Counted from the first letter of the stretch, positions 35,988 through 45,080 are shown. The stretch is DNA of 64,000 nucleotides from Cryptosporangium arvum DSM 44712 (GCF_000585375.1 NZ_KK073874.1:5982894-6046893); one strand, 5' to 3'. The notes: a model not told the origin generated them from the sequence alone. Numbers and translations are program-made.

Positions 35988-36863
35988 TCAGCCGGCGTAG
36001 GAGGCGCCGTCGACCAGGCCGAGCTTGCGGCGGACGCGCTGGTAGAACGTGGCTTCGCCGAGGCGGACGACGCGGGCGGCGTCGGGATCGGTACGCAGGT
36101 CGAGCCGCGTACCGGGTTCGGCGGTGCCGGCGACGATCCCGTCGACCTCGACCGCGAGGGACCCGCTGCCCTCCTCGACGGTGAGCGCCAGGCTCTCCGC
36201 GCAGTCGAGCACCACCGACCGGTTGAACGCGGAGTGCGGCGCCGACGGCGTCACGACCAGGCCCTTCACCGTCGGGGAGATGATCGGGCCACCCGCGGAG
36301 AAGCTGTACGCGGTGGACCCGGTCGCGGTGGCCACCACGAGCGCGTCGGCGGCGTAGCGCAGGAACGGCTGGCCCCCGACGCTCAGCTCGACCGACGCGA
36401 GGCCGTGGCCCGGCGTGCGGACCAGCGCGATGTCGTTGAACGCGAGCAGGTGCTCGGACCACTCGGGCACCGACGCGGTCACCGCCGACCGCGGCTCGAC
36501 GCGGTACTCCCCCGCGTCGATCTGCCCGAGCGCGGTCGCCAGGTCGGGCACGTCGACCTCGGCCAGGAACCCGAGCCGGCCCAGGTTGACCGGCAGGATC
36601 GCGCCGTGGTGACCGTGCATCATCCGCATCGCGCGCAGCATCGTGCCGTCGCCGCCGAGGCTGATGACGAGGTCGCTGGCGGCCGCCAGCTCGTCGGTGT
36701 CCACCGGCACCGCGGCGCAGTCGATCCGCTTGACCTCGTCCTTGAGACCGAGCACCTCGACGCTCTTGCTCTTGGCCCAGTCGACGATCGTTTCGATCGC
36801 CTGCTGGGATTCACGGGCCGGGTGCAGGACCAGGCCGACCTTGCGCAGAACGCCCACGCGCAC
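35988..36863 (-). CDS. nadK: NAD kinase
   Basis: A 291-residue ATP/polyphosphate-NAD kinase that phosphorylates NAD to NADP. The diagnostic GGDGT motif (SLGGDGTMLRA) and the NE/D pocket FNDIALVR are visible, followed by the TGSTAYSFSAGGPI glycine-rich site and HSAFNRSVV. Length and tail (FYQRVRRKLGLVDG) match actinobacterial NadK. GTG 36863 is used; another GTG two codons downstream is possible. The gene follows the methyltransferase gene by 3 bp on the same strand. Confidence 0.96.
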   Translation of the reverse strand: MRVGVLRKVGLVLHPARESQQAIETIVDWAKSKSVEVLGLKDEVKRIDCAAVPVDTDELAAASDLVISLGGDGTMLRAMRMMHGHHGAILPVNLGRLGFLAEVDVPDLATALGQIDAGEYRVEPRSAVTASVPEWSEHLLAFNDIALVRTPGHGLASVELSVGGQPFLRYAADALVVATATGSTAYSFSAGGPIISPTVKGLVVTPSAPHSAFNRSVVLDCAESLALTVEEGSGSLAVEVDGIVAGTAEPGTRLDLRTDPDAARVVRLGEATFYQRVRRKLGLVDGASYAG

Positions 36864-36866
36864 AGC

Positions 36867-37637
36867 CTACGGCCGCGCCTTGGCCGCGACGACGAAAACC
36901 CGGCGGAACGGGTACCGGACGTGCCCGCCGGTGACCGGGTAGTCGGCGTGCAGCCGCTCGTCGAGGGCGGCGGCGAGACCGGCGTACTCGTCGGCCGGTA
37001 GCGCCGCGACGACCGGGCGGAGCGTGGTGCCCTCCAGCCAGGTGCGCACCGGGTGGGCGTCGCCGTCGGCGGGGAGGTGGTGCAGGTAGGTGGTCTCCCA
37101 GGCGTCGACGACGCAGCCCGGCAGACGCTCGGCGTAGCCGGCCGGGTCGAGGACGGGGCCGGGTTCGTCGGTGGTGAGGTTCCGCTCGGCCTTGAGCTCG
37201 CGGACGGTGGCGTGGGAGGGCGCGTGGTAGTTGCCGGGAACCTGGACGGCGAGCCAGGCTCCGGGGCGCAGGTCGGTGGCCCACCTCGTCAGCAGGTCGG
37301 GGTGGCGCGGGATCCACTGGAGCATCGCGTTGCTGATCACGACGTCGTCGGTCACGCTCGGGCGCCAGGTGGTGGCGTCGGTCACGCCGAACGTCAGCCG
37401 GTCACCCGCCGGAGCGCCGGCGATCATGGCCGCGGAGGAGTCCAGGCCGGTGATCCTCGCCGCCGGGTAGCGGTCGGCGAGCGACGCGGTGAGCGTGCCC
37501 GGCCCGCAGCCGAGGTCGACGACCGAGCGGACGTCGCCGGGCTCGGCACCGATCCGGGCGACGAGTTCGAAGAAAGGGCGCGCGCGTTCGGGCGCGCGCC
37601 GCAGGTAGATCGCTGGATCCCACTGGACGAATGCCAT
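36867..37637 (-). CDS. tam: Trans-aconitate 2-methyltransferase-like SAM enzyme
   Basis: A 256-residue SAM-dependent methyltransferase. The N-terminus MAFVQWDPAIYLRRAPERAR and the motif VVDLGCGPGTLTASLADRYP are characteristic of Tam, which methyl-esterifies trans-aconitate. The motif ISNAMLQWIPRHP and the later QVPGNYHAPSH also fit Tam. It is divergent from a membrane-protein gene (35 bp apart) and immediately upstream of nadK. Activity is likely by family resemblance. Confidence 0.88.
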   Translation of the reverse strand: MAFVQWDPAIYLRRAPERARPFFELVARIGAEPGDVRSVVDLGCGPGTLTASLADRYPAARITGLDSSAAMIAGAPAGDRLTFGVTDATTWRPSVTDDVVISNAMLQWIPRHPDLLTRWATDLRPGAWLAVQVPGNYHAPSHATVRELKAERNLTTDEPGPVLDPAGYAERLPGCVVDAWETTYLHHLPADGDAHPVRTWLEGTTLRPVVAALPADEYAGLAAALDERLHADYPVTGGHVRYPFRRVFVVAAKARP

Positions 37638-37672
37638 TGGAGAGGTCCTCCCGACGGTTCTACGCTGCCGGT

Positions 37673-38767
37673 ATGGGGTGGCGGCCCGACGAAGCGCCCC
37701 GGGGCGACGGCCCCGGGGACGATGATCTCGCGCTGCCGCGACCGTGGGACGCGGGGCCTCCTCCGCCGGAACCGGACCTGCTCGAGTCCGGGGGTGGTGC
37801 GGAGCGGGATCCGGTGCGGGTCCGGCGCCTCCCGGTGCGGTTACCCCGTCTCCGGCTGCCGGTGCTGTCCCCGGCGGCGGACGACGCGCCCGGCGCGGTG
37901 CGGCGGTTCTCCCTTCGGCGCCGGCCGGTGGTCGCGGTGCTCGTGGGGGCGGTGCTGGGCGGGCTGCTCGTGCACGGGTACGACGACCGGCTGGCCGAGC
38001 AGGCCGAACGGGACACGATCGCGCTCTCCGCCCGGGTCGTCCCGATCGACACCCCGGGCGGACAGGGCCGCGACTCCTGGCTGCTGCGACTCGTCGTCGC
38101 CAATCGCGGCGCGACCACGTTGACGCTGCGCTCGGCCGCGCTCGCCGACACCCCGCTCCGCTCCGCCCTGCGCTCGGTCAGCGAGAACGTCACGCTCCCG
38201 GCCGGCAAGGAGGCCTGGGTCTCGATGGACGTCTCCGGCGCCTGCGCCGGCGGCGGGCTCACCCGCCCGCCCACCGCCATCGACGCGGTCGTCAGCGCCC
38301 GCGACCGGGGTGAGCGCACGGTGCGCATCGACCTCTCCGACGACACCTCGCTGCTGCTCAGCTCGGCCCGCCAGACCTGCCTGGACGCCAACTTCGCGCT
38401 GTGGGCCGCCGCGGAGGAGGCCGGGCCGGCGCGCCTGGACCGCAACGGCCTCTCGATCCCGGTGCGGTTCCGGTCGAACCGGAGCCCGGCCTGGGAGGTG
38501 AGCGCCGTCCGCAACGCCGGTTCCGGCCTGGCCGCCACCGTCGCCGCGAACCTGCCGATGCGCTTCACCGACGGCGTGACCCCGGCGACGACCGTGCGCT
38601 GGACGATCACCGACTGCGTGCAGGCCAAGGCGCTCGGCTACACCGACCTGCGGTTACGCACGACGCTGACGCTGTCGGGCGCCACCCGCTCGATCGAGGT
38701 CACGACGACGCTCAGCGCGGCGCTGTCCGAAGCGGTCTCGGTGTTCGTCCGGCACACCTGCACGTGA
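37673..38767 (+). CDS. Single-pass membrane protein of unknown function
   Basis: A 364-residue protein. A Pro/Arg-rich cytoplasmic N-terminus precedes one helix (RPVVAVLVGAVLGGLLVHGY, about residues 81-100). A large extracytoplasmic region with beta-sandwich character and three Cys residues follows (GACAGG, ARQTCLD, ITDCVQ), plus a C-terminal RHTCT that could form disulfides. I do not recognise the family. ATG 37673 begins MGWRPDEAPRG. Its stop codon directly abuts the stop of the convergent LuxR-like gene. Confidence 0.7.
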   Translation: MGWRPDEAPRGDGPGDDDLALPRPWDAGPPPPEPDLLESGGGAERDPVRVRRLPVRLPRLRLPVLSPAADDAPGAVRRFSLRRRPVVAVLVGAVLGGLLVHGYDDRLAEQAERDTIALSARVVPIDTPGGQGRDSWLLRLVVANRGATTLTLRSAALADTPLRSALRSVSENVTLPAGKEAWVSMDVSGACAGGGLTRPPTAIDAVVSARDRGERTVRIDLSDDTSLLLSSARQTCLDANFALWAAAEEAGPARLDRNGLSIPVRFRSNRSPAWEVSAVRNAGSGLAATVAANLPMRFTDGVTPATTVRWTITDCVQAKALGYTDLRLRTTLTLSGATRSIEVTTTLSAALSEAVSVFVRHTCT

Positions 38768-39313
38768 TCAGCGGCGCTTGACGTACTCGATGACCGCCTG
38801 CCGGGTGGTGCGCACGTTCAGCGCCTCGCGGGCGGCGGCGATCCGGCGGTTGGCGGTGCGCAGGGACAGGAACTCGGCGGACGCGGCGGCGGCGATCGAG
38901 TCCCCGGCCGCGAGCCGGTCGAGCAGGGCCCGCTGCTCGGCGGTGAGCGGCAGCCCGTCGTCCGCGGCGGCCGGCTCGGCCGTCGTCGCGGCCCCGTCGC
39001 CGTCCCCGGTCTGCGGTGCCCGGCGCACCGGGCCGATGCGCGTGAGGTCGGCCAGCAGCGCCTGGCCGGTCGGGCTCTCGGCGTCGGCCACCGCCACCAC
39101 CCCCGCGCCGCGGGCCGCGGCCAGCACCGCGCCGGCCACCGCGTCGTCGTCGGCGACCGGGCCGGTCACGACCGTGCGTGACGCGGTGAGGTCCCAGGGC
39201 TCGTCCGGGACGCCGAGCCCGGTGCGCACCGACCAGCCGTCCGCGGCCAGACGCCGCACCACGGCGGCCAGGTCGGTGGCCGACCGCAGCACGTAGAGCG
39301 GCCGCCCGCTCAC
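38768..39313 (-). CDS. Small LuxR-type helix-turn-helix protein
   Basis: A 181-residue protein. The N-terminal two-thirds resemble a degenerate receiver/Rossmann-like fold (VVAVADAESPTGQALLADL). The C-terminal 60 residues form a GerE-like helix-turn-helix (LPLTAEQRALLDRLAAGDSI, SLRTANRRIAAAREALN). No clear phosphoacceptor Asp is seen. Its ATG overlaps the stop of the larger LuxR gene by 4 bp, so both regulators are made together and may act as a pair. Confidence 0.75.
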   Translation of the reverse strand: MSGRPLYVLRSATDLAAVVRRLAADGWSVRTGLGVPDEPWDLTASRTVVTGPVADDDAVAGAVLAAARGAGVVAVADAESPTGQALLADLTRIGPVRRAPQTGDGDGAATTAEPAAADDGLPLTAEQRALLDRLAAGDSIAAAASAEFLSLRTANRRIAAAREALNVRTTRQAVIEYVKRR

Positions 39314-41910
39314 TCGGCACCGGCCAGCACGAGGGTCGCGGCCTCGGTGCGCGTGCGAGCGCCGAGCTTGCGCATGCCCGCGCGGACGTGCGTCTCGACG
39401 GTCTCCCGGGAGATGCCCAGCTGCCCGGCGATCCGGCGGGTGGGTTCGCCCGCCGCGACCAGGGCCAGCACCTCGCGCTCACGGGCGGTGAGCGTGCGGG
39501 TACGGGTGCGGTCGATCGTCGCGCGGCGCACCGAGTAGCGGCGCAGCGCGCGGTGCACCCGGCCGAGCAGCACGGTCAGCCCGGCGTGCTCGGCGTACTT
39601 CTCCGCGGCCAGCAGTGGGGGGAGCGCGCGGTCGGCGTCCGGCGTGGAGAGGCCGGCCGCGAGCAGGCAGCGGATCTGTTCCCGCAGCGCGCTGCCCTGC
39701 CACAGGGCCGCCGCGGCCTCGAAGGCGGTGGCCGGCGGCGTGTGCTCGACCACCGTGCCGTCCTCCACGCCCGCCCAGGCCGACAGCGTCGCACGCACCG
39801 GCAGCAGCCGGTGCCCTCCGCCGGTCAGGTCGGCGTCTCCCCGTTCCTCGGCGGCGGAGCGGAGGTCATGGCGGGCCCACCGGGTCGTGACCGCGCCCAG
39901 GCCACCGGCGAGCGAGCCGCTGGCCGGTGCGTCGTCCGGCTCGAGCGCCCGGTCGGGCTGACCGTCGAGCCAGGACACCTCGCGGTCGACCCAGCGCACG
40001 ACCTCGGGCCCGGGGCCGCGGCCGGTTCCGGCGGCGCGGCCGGCCGGGTCGCGGTCCAGGCGGGTGCGTGCCGGGGCCAGCGCGCCGGTGTCGGCCAGCG
40101 CGAGCGACGCCGCGGCCAGCGCGTAGCTGCGGGCCTGCGCGGGCAGGGTGCGGTCGAGCAGGTCGACGGCGCCCCGCACCACCGTGTCGAGGTCGGCCCC
40201 GAGCAGCGCGCCGCACCAGAGCTCGGTGGCCGCGAACCGGGTCTCCCAGCTGTAGGCGAGCTGGCCCGCGCACGCGGCGCGGTACTGACCGGCGACGCTG
40301 CCGGCCTCGGTGATCCGGCCGTCGGCCAGCAGGTGCTCGGTGAGCAGCCAGCCGCTCCACCAGGCGTCGACCGGCCGGCCGTCGGCCAGGGCCGCGCTCG
40401 CCGCCGCGGTGAGGCCCTCGATCCAGCCGTCCCGCCGGTCGCGGGCCGCCAGCGCGGCGAGCCCCACCCGGACCGCCGGGAACCCGGCGAGCTCCCCCGG
40501 CACGGCCACCGCGCGCGCCGCGGCCCCGGTGGCGTCGGCCGACAGCGCGGCCAGCAGCGTCACCCGCGTGTGCTCGGCCCGCAGCACGTCCGGCGCACCG
40601 GCCGCCGGCACCGCGCTCACCGCCGCGAGGGCCTCCCCGGCCGTCCCGGCCTGCAACGACGCTTCGGCACGCAGCACCGCCGTGCGCACCCGGTCGCCGA
40701 CCGGCAGCGGCTCGGCCGACGGATCGGGAAGGACGCGGCGGCAGGCGGTGGTGTCGCCGGCGGCCAGCGCGGCCTCGGCCGCCTCCAGGCGCAGGGAGAC
40801 CAGCGAGCGCGGGCGCCCGCCGTCGGAGTCGGTGGGCACCCCACCGGCCGCGACCGCCGACTCCACCGCCAGCAACAGCGCCGCCGCGCGGTCGCCCACC
40901 GTGGCCGCGGCACGCACCGCCCCCAGCGCCGTGCGGTAGGCGGACACCGCGTCGCCGCCGGCCGCGCGGTGCCGCGCGGACTCCAGACCGGGGAGCAGGT
41001 CGGCCAACCGGCGGTGCAGCCCGGTCCGCTCGGTCACCGGCAGCACGGCCGCGGCCACCTCGGCGAGGTACCGGGGCCGGGGCACCACCAGGTCGCCGTC
41101 CACTGTGACCCAGCCGGCCTCGGTCAGCTCGGGTACACCGGGCCCGAGCAACGCCGGCGACGCGGGGCGGCCGAGCAGGCCCAGCGCGGCCAGCGCGGTC
41201 CGGGCCGGCCGCGGCAGATCCGCGACCGCGGCCGCGACCGCCCGGTCGAGCGCCCCGGTCGCGCTGTCCTCGTCGCTGATCCCCGGCTCCGCCTCCCCGG
41301 CCGAGACCGACGCCAACCCGCCGGCCACGGCCCGCGCCGCCAGCACCCGGATCGCGAGCGGATTCCCGCCGGCCCGCGCGAGCACCGCCGCCAGCAGCCG
41401 CTCGTCGAGCGTCGGCGCCACCTGCCGGGCCAGCTCCCGCGCCGCGGCCGGATCCAGGCCGGGCAGCACGGTCCACCGGACGGCCGCCGCCCGCAGCGCG
41501 GCTTCGGTCTCCGGCGGTAACCCGCCGGGCGTCCGGATCGCGATCAGCACGCGGCTGACGTCGGCCAGGAGCGGGAGCACAGCCAGTGACAAAGGGTCGG
41601 CGTGATGCACGTCGTCGACCACCAGGAGACCTTCGCCGACGCGGGCCCGCACCGCCTCGGCGGCGAGCGGAACGTCACGCTCGGGCAGGCGGGCGCGCAC
41701 CGCGCGGGACAGCGCCATGCCCGGGAGGTGACGCAGAGTGGCCAGACCACCACCGGTGAACACCGGGCCGCGGAACCGCGCGGCCAGCGAGCGCAGCGCG
41801 GTCGTCCGGCCGATCCCCGGTCCACCGGCCAGAACCACGAGCCCGGGCCGTCTCAGCGGGGCATCGGGGCCGTCCTGGATCGCCGGCGTTCCCCCGTCGG
41901 CGTCGAACAC
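39310..41910 (-). CDS. LAL-type LuxR regulator with altered Walker A
   Basis: An 866-residue LAL-like regulator. The N-terminal P-loop reads GGPGIGRTTAL, so the usual invariant Lys of GxxxxGK(S/T) is Arg. Walker B is LLVVDDVHHADP. A long Ala/Leu-rich helical repeat region follows. The C-terminal GerE domain starts at LTAREREVLALVAAGEPTRR and has ISRETVETHVRAGMRKL. Loss of the P-loop Lys may weaken ATP binding or hydrolysis, so it may have become nucleotide-independent. Translationally coupled to the smaller regulator. Confidence 0.87.
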   Translation of the reverse strand: MFDADGGTPAIQDGPDAPLRRPGLVVLAGGPGIGRTTALRSLAARFRGPVFTGGGLATLRHLPGMALSRAVRARLPERDVPLAAEAVRARVGEGLLVVDDVHHADPLSLAVLPLLADVSRVLIAIRTPGGLPPETEAALRAAAVRWTVLPGLDPAAARELARQVAPTLDERLLAAVLARAGGNPLAIRVLAARAVAGGLASVSAGEAEPGISDEDSATGALDRAVAAAVADLPRPARTALAALGLLGRPASPALLGPGVPELTEAGWVTVDGDLVVPRPRYLAEVAAAVLPVTERTGLHRRLADLLPGLESARHRAAGGDAVSAYRTALGAVRAAATVGDRAAALLLAVESAVAAGGVPTDSDGGRPRSLVSLRLEAAEAALAAGDTTACRRVLPDPSAEPLPVGDRVRTAVLRAEASLQAGTAGEALAAVSAVPAAGAPDVLRAEHTRVTLLAALSADATGAAARAVAVPGELAGFPAVRVGLAALAARDRRDGWIEGLTAAASAALADGRPVDAWWSGWLLTEHLLADGRITEAGSVAGQYRAACAGQLAYSWETRFAATELWCGALLGADLDTVVRGAVDLLDRTLPAQARSYALAAASLALADTGALAPARTRLDRDPAGRAAGTGRGPGPEVVRWVDREVSWLDGQPDRALEPDDAPASGSLAGGLGAVTTRWARHDLRSAAEERGDADLTGGGHRLLPVRATLSAWAGVEDGTVVEHTPPATAFEAAAALWQGSALREQIRCLLAAGLSTPDADRALPPLLAAEKYAEHAGLTVLLGRVHRALRRYSVRRATIDRTRTRTLTAREREVLALVAAGEPTRRIAGQLGISRETVETHVRAGMRKLGARTRTEAATLVLAGAE

Positions 41911-42113
41911 CGCATTTCCTCCCGCACTGAACCGATCTGATCCCCCTGTCCGAACCCTGGCTGGTGTGGCACGAAGTAGGGATGGTGCGGCCGAAGGATA
42001 TGCCTAGGGTCAGTGCTGCGAATCCCGCACAGTCAAACCCCCGACACAGGTCCCGGCAGGTCTGCCTTTGCGGGCCACCCTGAACGGGTCCCTTCGACAG
42101 GAGGATGTTTCCC

Positions 42114-42605
42114 ATGAGCGACGGAACCGACGCCAACTTCGACGCCGGCGCACCGGACGACGCGCAGGCGGTCGACTACAACCAGGACGGCCAGGAGGAC
42201 GGCTACCTGGTGACCAACAGCGACGGTTCGCAGTACGAGGTTCTCGACACCGACGGCGACGGTGCGTACGACACCGTTCTGGTCGACACCGACGGCGACA
42301 ACGCCGCGGACGCGGTGGGCGTCGACACCGACGGTGACGGTGTGATCGACGCGGTGGCGGTCGACACCAACCACGACGGTGTCGCGGACTACGCGGCGGC
42401 CGACACGGACGGTGACGGCGTCATCGACACCGCGGTGGCCGACACCGACGGCGACGGCACCGCTGACGTCGCGTACCAGGACACCAACGGCGACGGCACC
42501 GCCGACGTCGCGTACTCCGACACCGACGGTGACGGCGAGTTCGACACGCAGACCCAGGCCCCGGCCGGCACCCAGACCGGTGCCCCGGACCTGGCCAGCG
42601 CCTGA
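42114..42605 (+). CDS. Acidic DxDxDG repeat protein (putative calcium-binding)
   Basis: A 163-residue protein, no signal peptide. From about residue 45 it contains seven to eight 13-residue repeats of the form DTDGDGVIDAVAV. Each has a DxDxDGxxD calcium-loop pattern like thrombospondin type-3 or dockerin/EF-hand loops. ATG 42114 has CAGGAGG at good spacing; an ATG nine bases upstream is too close. It is the first gene of the run with two dynamin-like GTPases and a GrpE-like protein, the position that iniB occupies in mycobacterial iniBAC. It is not glycine-rich like IniB. Calcium binding is inference. Confidence 0.8.
   Translation: MSDGTDANFDAGAPDDAQAVDYNQDGQEDGYLVTNSDGSQYEVLDTDGDGAYDTVLVDTDGDNAADAVGVDTDGDGVIDAVAVDTNHDGVADYAAADTDGDGVIDTAVADTDGDGTADVAYQDTNGDGTADVAYSDTDGDGEFDTQTQAPAGTQTGAPDLASA
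42244..42553 (+). repeat. 39-bp degenerate tandem repeats encoding DxDxDG units
   Basis: About eight in-frame 39-bp units with the core GACACCGACGGCGACGG and third-position drift, inside the acidic repeat-protein gene. The coding phase is preserved throughout, so selection appears to be on protein sequence. Confidence 0.75.
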
Positions 42606-42692
42606 TCAACCCGGCTGCCGGGCCCGTGGGTCACCGCGGGCCCGGCAGCGGCATGATCAAGGAAAAGCACCGAACACTTCAGGGAGCAGACA

Positions 42693-44195
42693 GTGGCGCC
42701 AGGTCCGCTGAGCCAGCGCGTGGCCGGACTCTGCGGGGAGGTCGGTCCCCGGCTCGGAGGCGGCACCGGCGTAGCGGTCGCGGACCTGTCCCGACGGCTC
42801 GGCGAGCCCCTGCGGGTCGCGATCGCCGGACGACTCAAGGCCGGTAAGTCGACGCTCGTCAACGCGCTGATCGGCCGCCGGGTGGCGCCCACCGAGGTCG
42901 GCGAGTGCACCCGGCTGGTGACGCAGTTCCGGTACGGGCCGGCCGACCGGGTCGACGTGGTCCGCCGCGACGGGCTGCGCGTCAGCCTGCCGCTGGACGA
43001 GTCGGGGATGATCCCGCAGCGGCTCGGCATCCCCCGCCAGGAGGTGTCCTACGTCGACGTCACGCTGGCCAGCGACCGGCTGCGTGACCTGACGGTCGTC
43101 GACACCCCCGGCCTGAGCTCGACCAACTCCCAGGTCAGCGCGGGCACGCGGCGGTTCCTGTTCAACGACAACCCGGTCGACGACGACCTCGACTCGGACT
43201 CGCAGAGCGCGCTCTCCGGGGCCGAGGCGATCATCTACGTGTTCACCCAGTCGGTCCGTGAGGACGACCTGGAGGCGCTGGAGGCGTTCCGCTCGATCTC
43301 CGCGCGGCTGTCGTCGAACCCGATCAACTCGCTCGGCCTGTTCAACAAAGTGGACAAACTGGGCGGCGGGGGTGACCCGTGGCCGGTCGCCGGCCCGCTG
43401 GCCGAGACGCAGGCCCAGGCGCTGCGCCGCCAGGTCGCGGACGTGGTGCCGGTCGTCGGCCTGCTCGCCGAGACCACCGAGGCCGGGCGGCTGACCGCGG
43501 CGGACTGCGAGAGCCTGCGCGCGCTGGCCGCGCTGCCCGCGGTGGACCGCGCGGTGCTGATGGCCTCGGTCGACCTGTTCACGACCCGCGAGTGCGAGGT
43601 GCCGGCCGAGCAGCGCGAACGCCTGCTGCGCCTGCTCGACCTCTACGGCATCCAGTTCGCGGTCGCGTCGCTGGCCGCCGACTCGACGCTCGCGACCGGC
43701 GAGCTGATCCGCCGGCTCTACCGCGCGTCCGGGTTCCCGCGCGTGCGCCAGACGCTCGACCAGGCGTTCCGCTGGCGCACCGACGCGATCAAGGCCGGCT
43801 GGGCGCTGACGACGCTGGAGCAGATCGCCGCGCGCGCCGAGCGTCCGGCCGACCGCGAGCTGCTCCGGGACGCGGTGGAGCGCCTCCTCCAGCAGCCCGA
43901 GTACCACCAGCTGCGGCTGCTCGAGGTGGCGCAGCAGGTCACCACCGGCGCCGTCGAGCTCCCGGCCGGGATGGAGTCCGAGCTCACCCGGCTCGCGCTC
44001 TCCGACGACCCCGGCTGGATCCTGAACCTGGCCGGTGCGCCGGTCCCCCAACTCGCGCAGGCCGCGCTCGAGGCCGCCACCCGCTGGCGGACGTTCGCGG
44101 TGGCGAGTGCGAGCCCCGCTCAGGCGCGGATCGCCCACGTGGCGCACCGCGGCTTCTACCTGCTGTCCCAGCGCGTCCGCGCGAACGCGTCCTGA
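42693..44195 (+). CDS. Dynamin-like GTPase (IniC-like)
   Basis: A 500-residue bacterial dynamin-family GTPase. G1 is GRLKAGKS (46-53), G2 probably the Thr in GECTRLVT, G3 DTPGLSS and G4 NKVD in GLFNKVDKL. The C-terminal half is helical. No clear transmembrane paddle is seen, as in IniC and DynB-type small partners. Dynamin-like pairs in actinobacteria (IniA/IniC, DynA/DynB) act on the cytoplasmic membrane in fusion, vesicle release, sporulation septation or drug tolerance. GTG 42693. A second, larger GTPase gene lies two genes downstream. Confidence 0.88.
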   Translation: MAPGPLSQRVAGLCGEVGPRLGGGTGVAVADLSRRLGEPLRVAIAGRLKAGKSTLVNALIGRRVAPTEVGECTRLVTQFRYGPADRVDVVRRDGLRVSLPLDESGMIPQRLGIPRQEVSYVDVTLASDRLRDLTVVDTPGLSSTNSQVSAGTRRFLFNDNPVDDDLDSDSQSALSGAEAIIYVFTQSVREDDLEALEAFRSISARLSSNPINSLGLFNKVDKLGGGGDPWPVAGPLAETQAQALRRQVADVVPVVGLLAETTEAGRLTAADCESLRALAALPAVDRAVLMASVDLFTTRECEVPAEQRERLLRLLDLYGIQFAVASLAADSTLATGELIRRLYRASGFPRVRQTLDQAFRWRTDAIKAGWALTTLEQIAARAERPADRELLRDAVERLLQQPEYHQLRLLEVAQQVTTGAVELPAGMESELTRLALSDDPGWILNLAGAPVPQLAQAALEAATRWRTFAVASASPAQARIAHVAHRGFYLLSQRVRANAS

Positions 44196-44219
44196 CCTCC
44201 CCGAACGGAGTACCCCACC

Positions 44220-45080
44220 ATGCCGACCAGCTTCGTTCGGCTCATCGTGGCCGGGCTGACCCTAGTCCTGGCCGTGCTCACCGGACTGGTCACCGGTATG
44301 GCCGCGGGCGGCGACGGTAGCGACTGCGGCGAGGGTCAGACCCCGGCGTCCACCGTCTCGTCGGCCCCGGCGAACGGTCCGTCGACCGGTCCGACGACGG
44401 CGGGCGGCGGACCCGTCGGTGACGCCTCGCCGTCCGACGACGGCGGCAAACCCAACGTCGACGTGCCCGGCGGCACCCCTCCGGAGGACGGTGGGCTGCC
44501 CGGCGTCAACGAAGCGCTGACGCTCAACGACGACGGCTGCGGCAACCAGGCCATCGACCCGCTGACCGCGCTCTTCGGCTTCCTCGGGGCGTTGCTGGCC
44601 GGGGGGATCGTCGCCGGGATCGCGCTGTTCGTGCCGCGCACGGACACCCCCGCGGCCGCCGCCGCGCAGCCGGTCTCCAGCGGGGCGTACGGGGGCTACA
44701 GCCCGCCGGTGCCGCAGCCGGTCAGCTCCGGCCACTCCACCGGCTCGCACGCCGTGCTCACCGACGCCCCTCCGGAGACCGGCCGGCTCACCCGGGACCG
44801 CAAGACGCTCGTCGAGACCGCGATCTACGTTCGTGACCGGGCGACCAGCAAAGCCATCGCCGACCGCCTGGCCTGGGCGCTGAACGAGGTCGGCGTCGTC
44901 GAGGACCGGCCGGCCGGCGAAGCGTTCGACACCGCCAGGCACGAGGCCGGCGGCACCACCCCGACCACCGACCCGGCGCTCTCCGGCACGATCGCGGCGG
45001 TCGAGATCTCCGGGTACACCGACCGGGGGCAGATCGTCCGCGCGCCGGTCGTCACGGTCTACCAGTCGGAGGCCCGATGA
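44220..45080 (+). CDS. Membrane-anchored GrpE-like nucleotide exchange factor
   Basis: A 286-residue protein. An N-terminal helix (VRLIVAGLTLVLAVLTGLV), an extracytoplasmic Gly/Pro/Ser/Asp-rich segment, a second helix (LFGFLGALLAGGIVAGIALF) and a PVSSGAYGG linker lead to a C-terminal GrpE-like domain. The latter shows LNEVGVVEDRPAGEAFDTAR, HEAGGTTPTTDPALSGTIAA and GYTDRGQIVRAPVVTVY, matching the beta-wing of GrpE (GVExID..GE.FDP..HEA ... GTVAEV..GY...R.LRPA.V). The long N-terminal GrpE coiled coil is missing. GrpE releases ADP from Hsp70, and an Hsp70 gene lies at 47735-49195. Its stop overlaps the next GTPase gene (ATGA). Confidence 0.75.
   Translation: MPTSFVRLIVAGLTLVLAVLTGLVTGMAAGGDGSDCGEGQTPASTVSSAPANGPSTGPTTAGGGPVGDASPSDDGGKPNVDVPGGTPPEDGGLPGVNEALTLNDDGCGNQAIDPLTALFGFLGALLAGGIVAGIALFVPRTDTPAAAAAQPVSSGAYGGYSPPVPQPVSSGHSTGSHAVLTDAPPETGRLTRDRKTLVETAIYVRDRATSKAIADRLAWALNEVGVVEDRPAGEAFDTARHEAGGTTPTTDPALSGTIAAVEISGYTDRGQIVRAPVVTVYQSEAR

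Noticed and set aside
42244-42553. Possible non-coding repeat array
   Set aside because: The 39-bp period keeps the reading frame and a clear DxDxDG protein pattern, so it is coding.
44220-45080. Lipoprotein or secreted protein
   Set aside because: The first helix is not followed by a lipobox, and the second helix plus GrpE-like C-terminus fit a two-pass membrane protein better.
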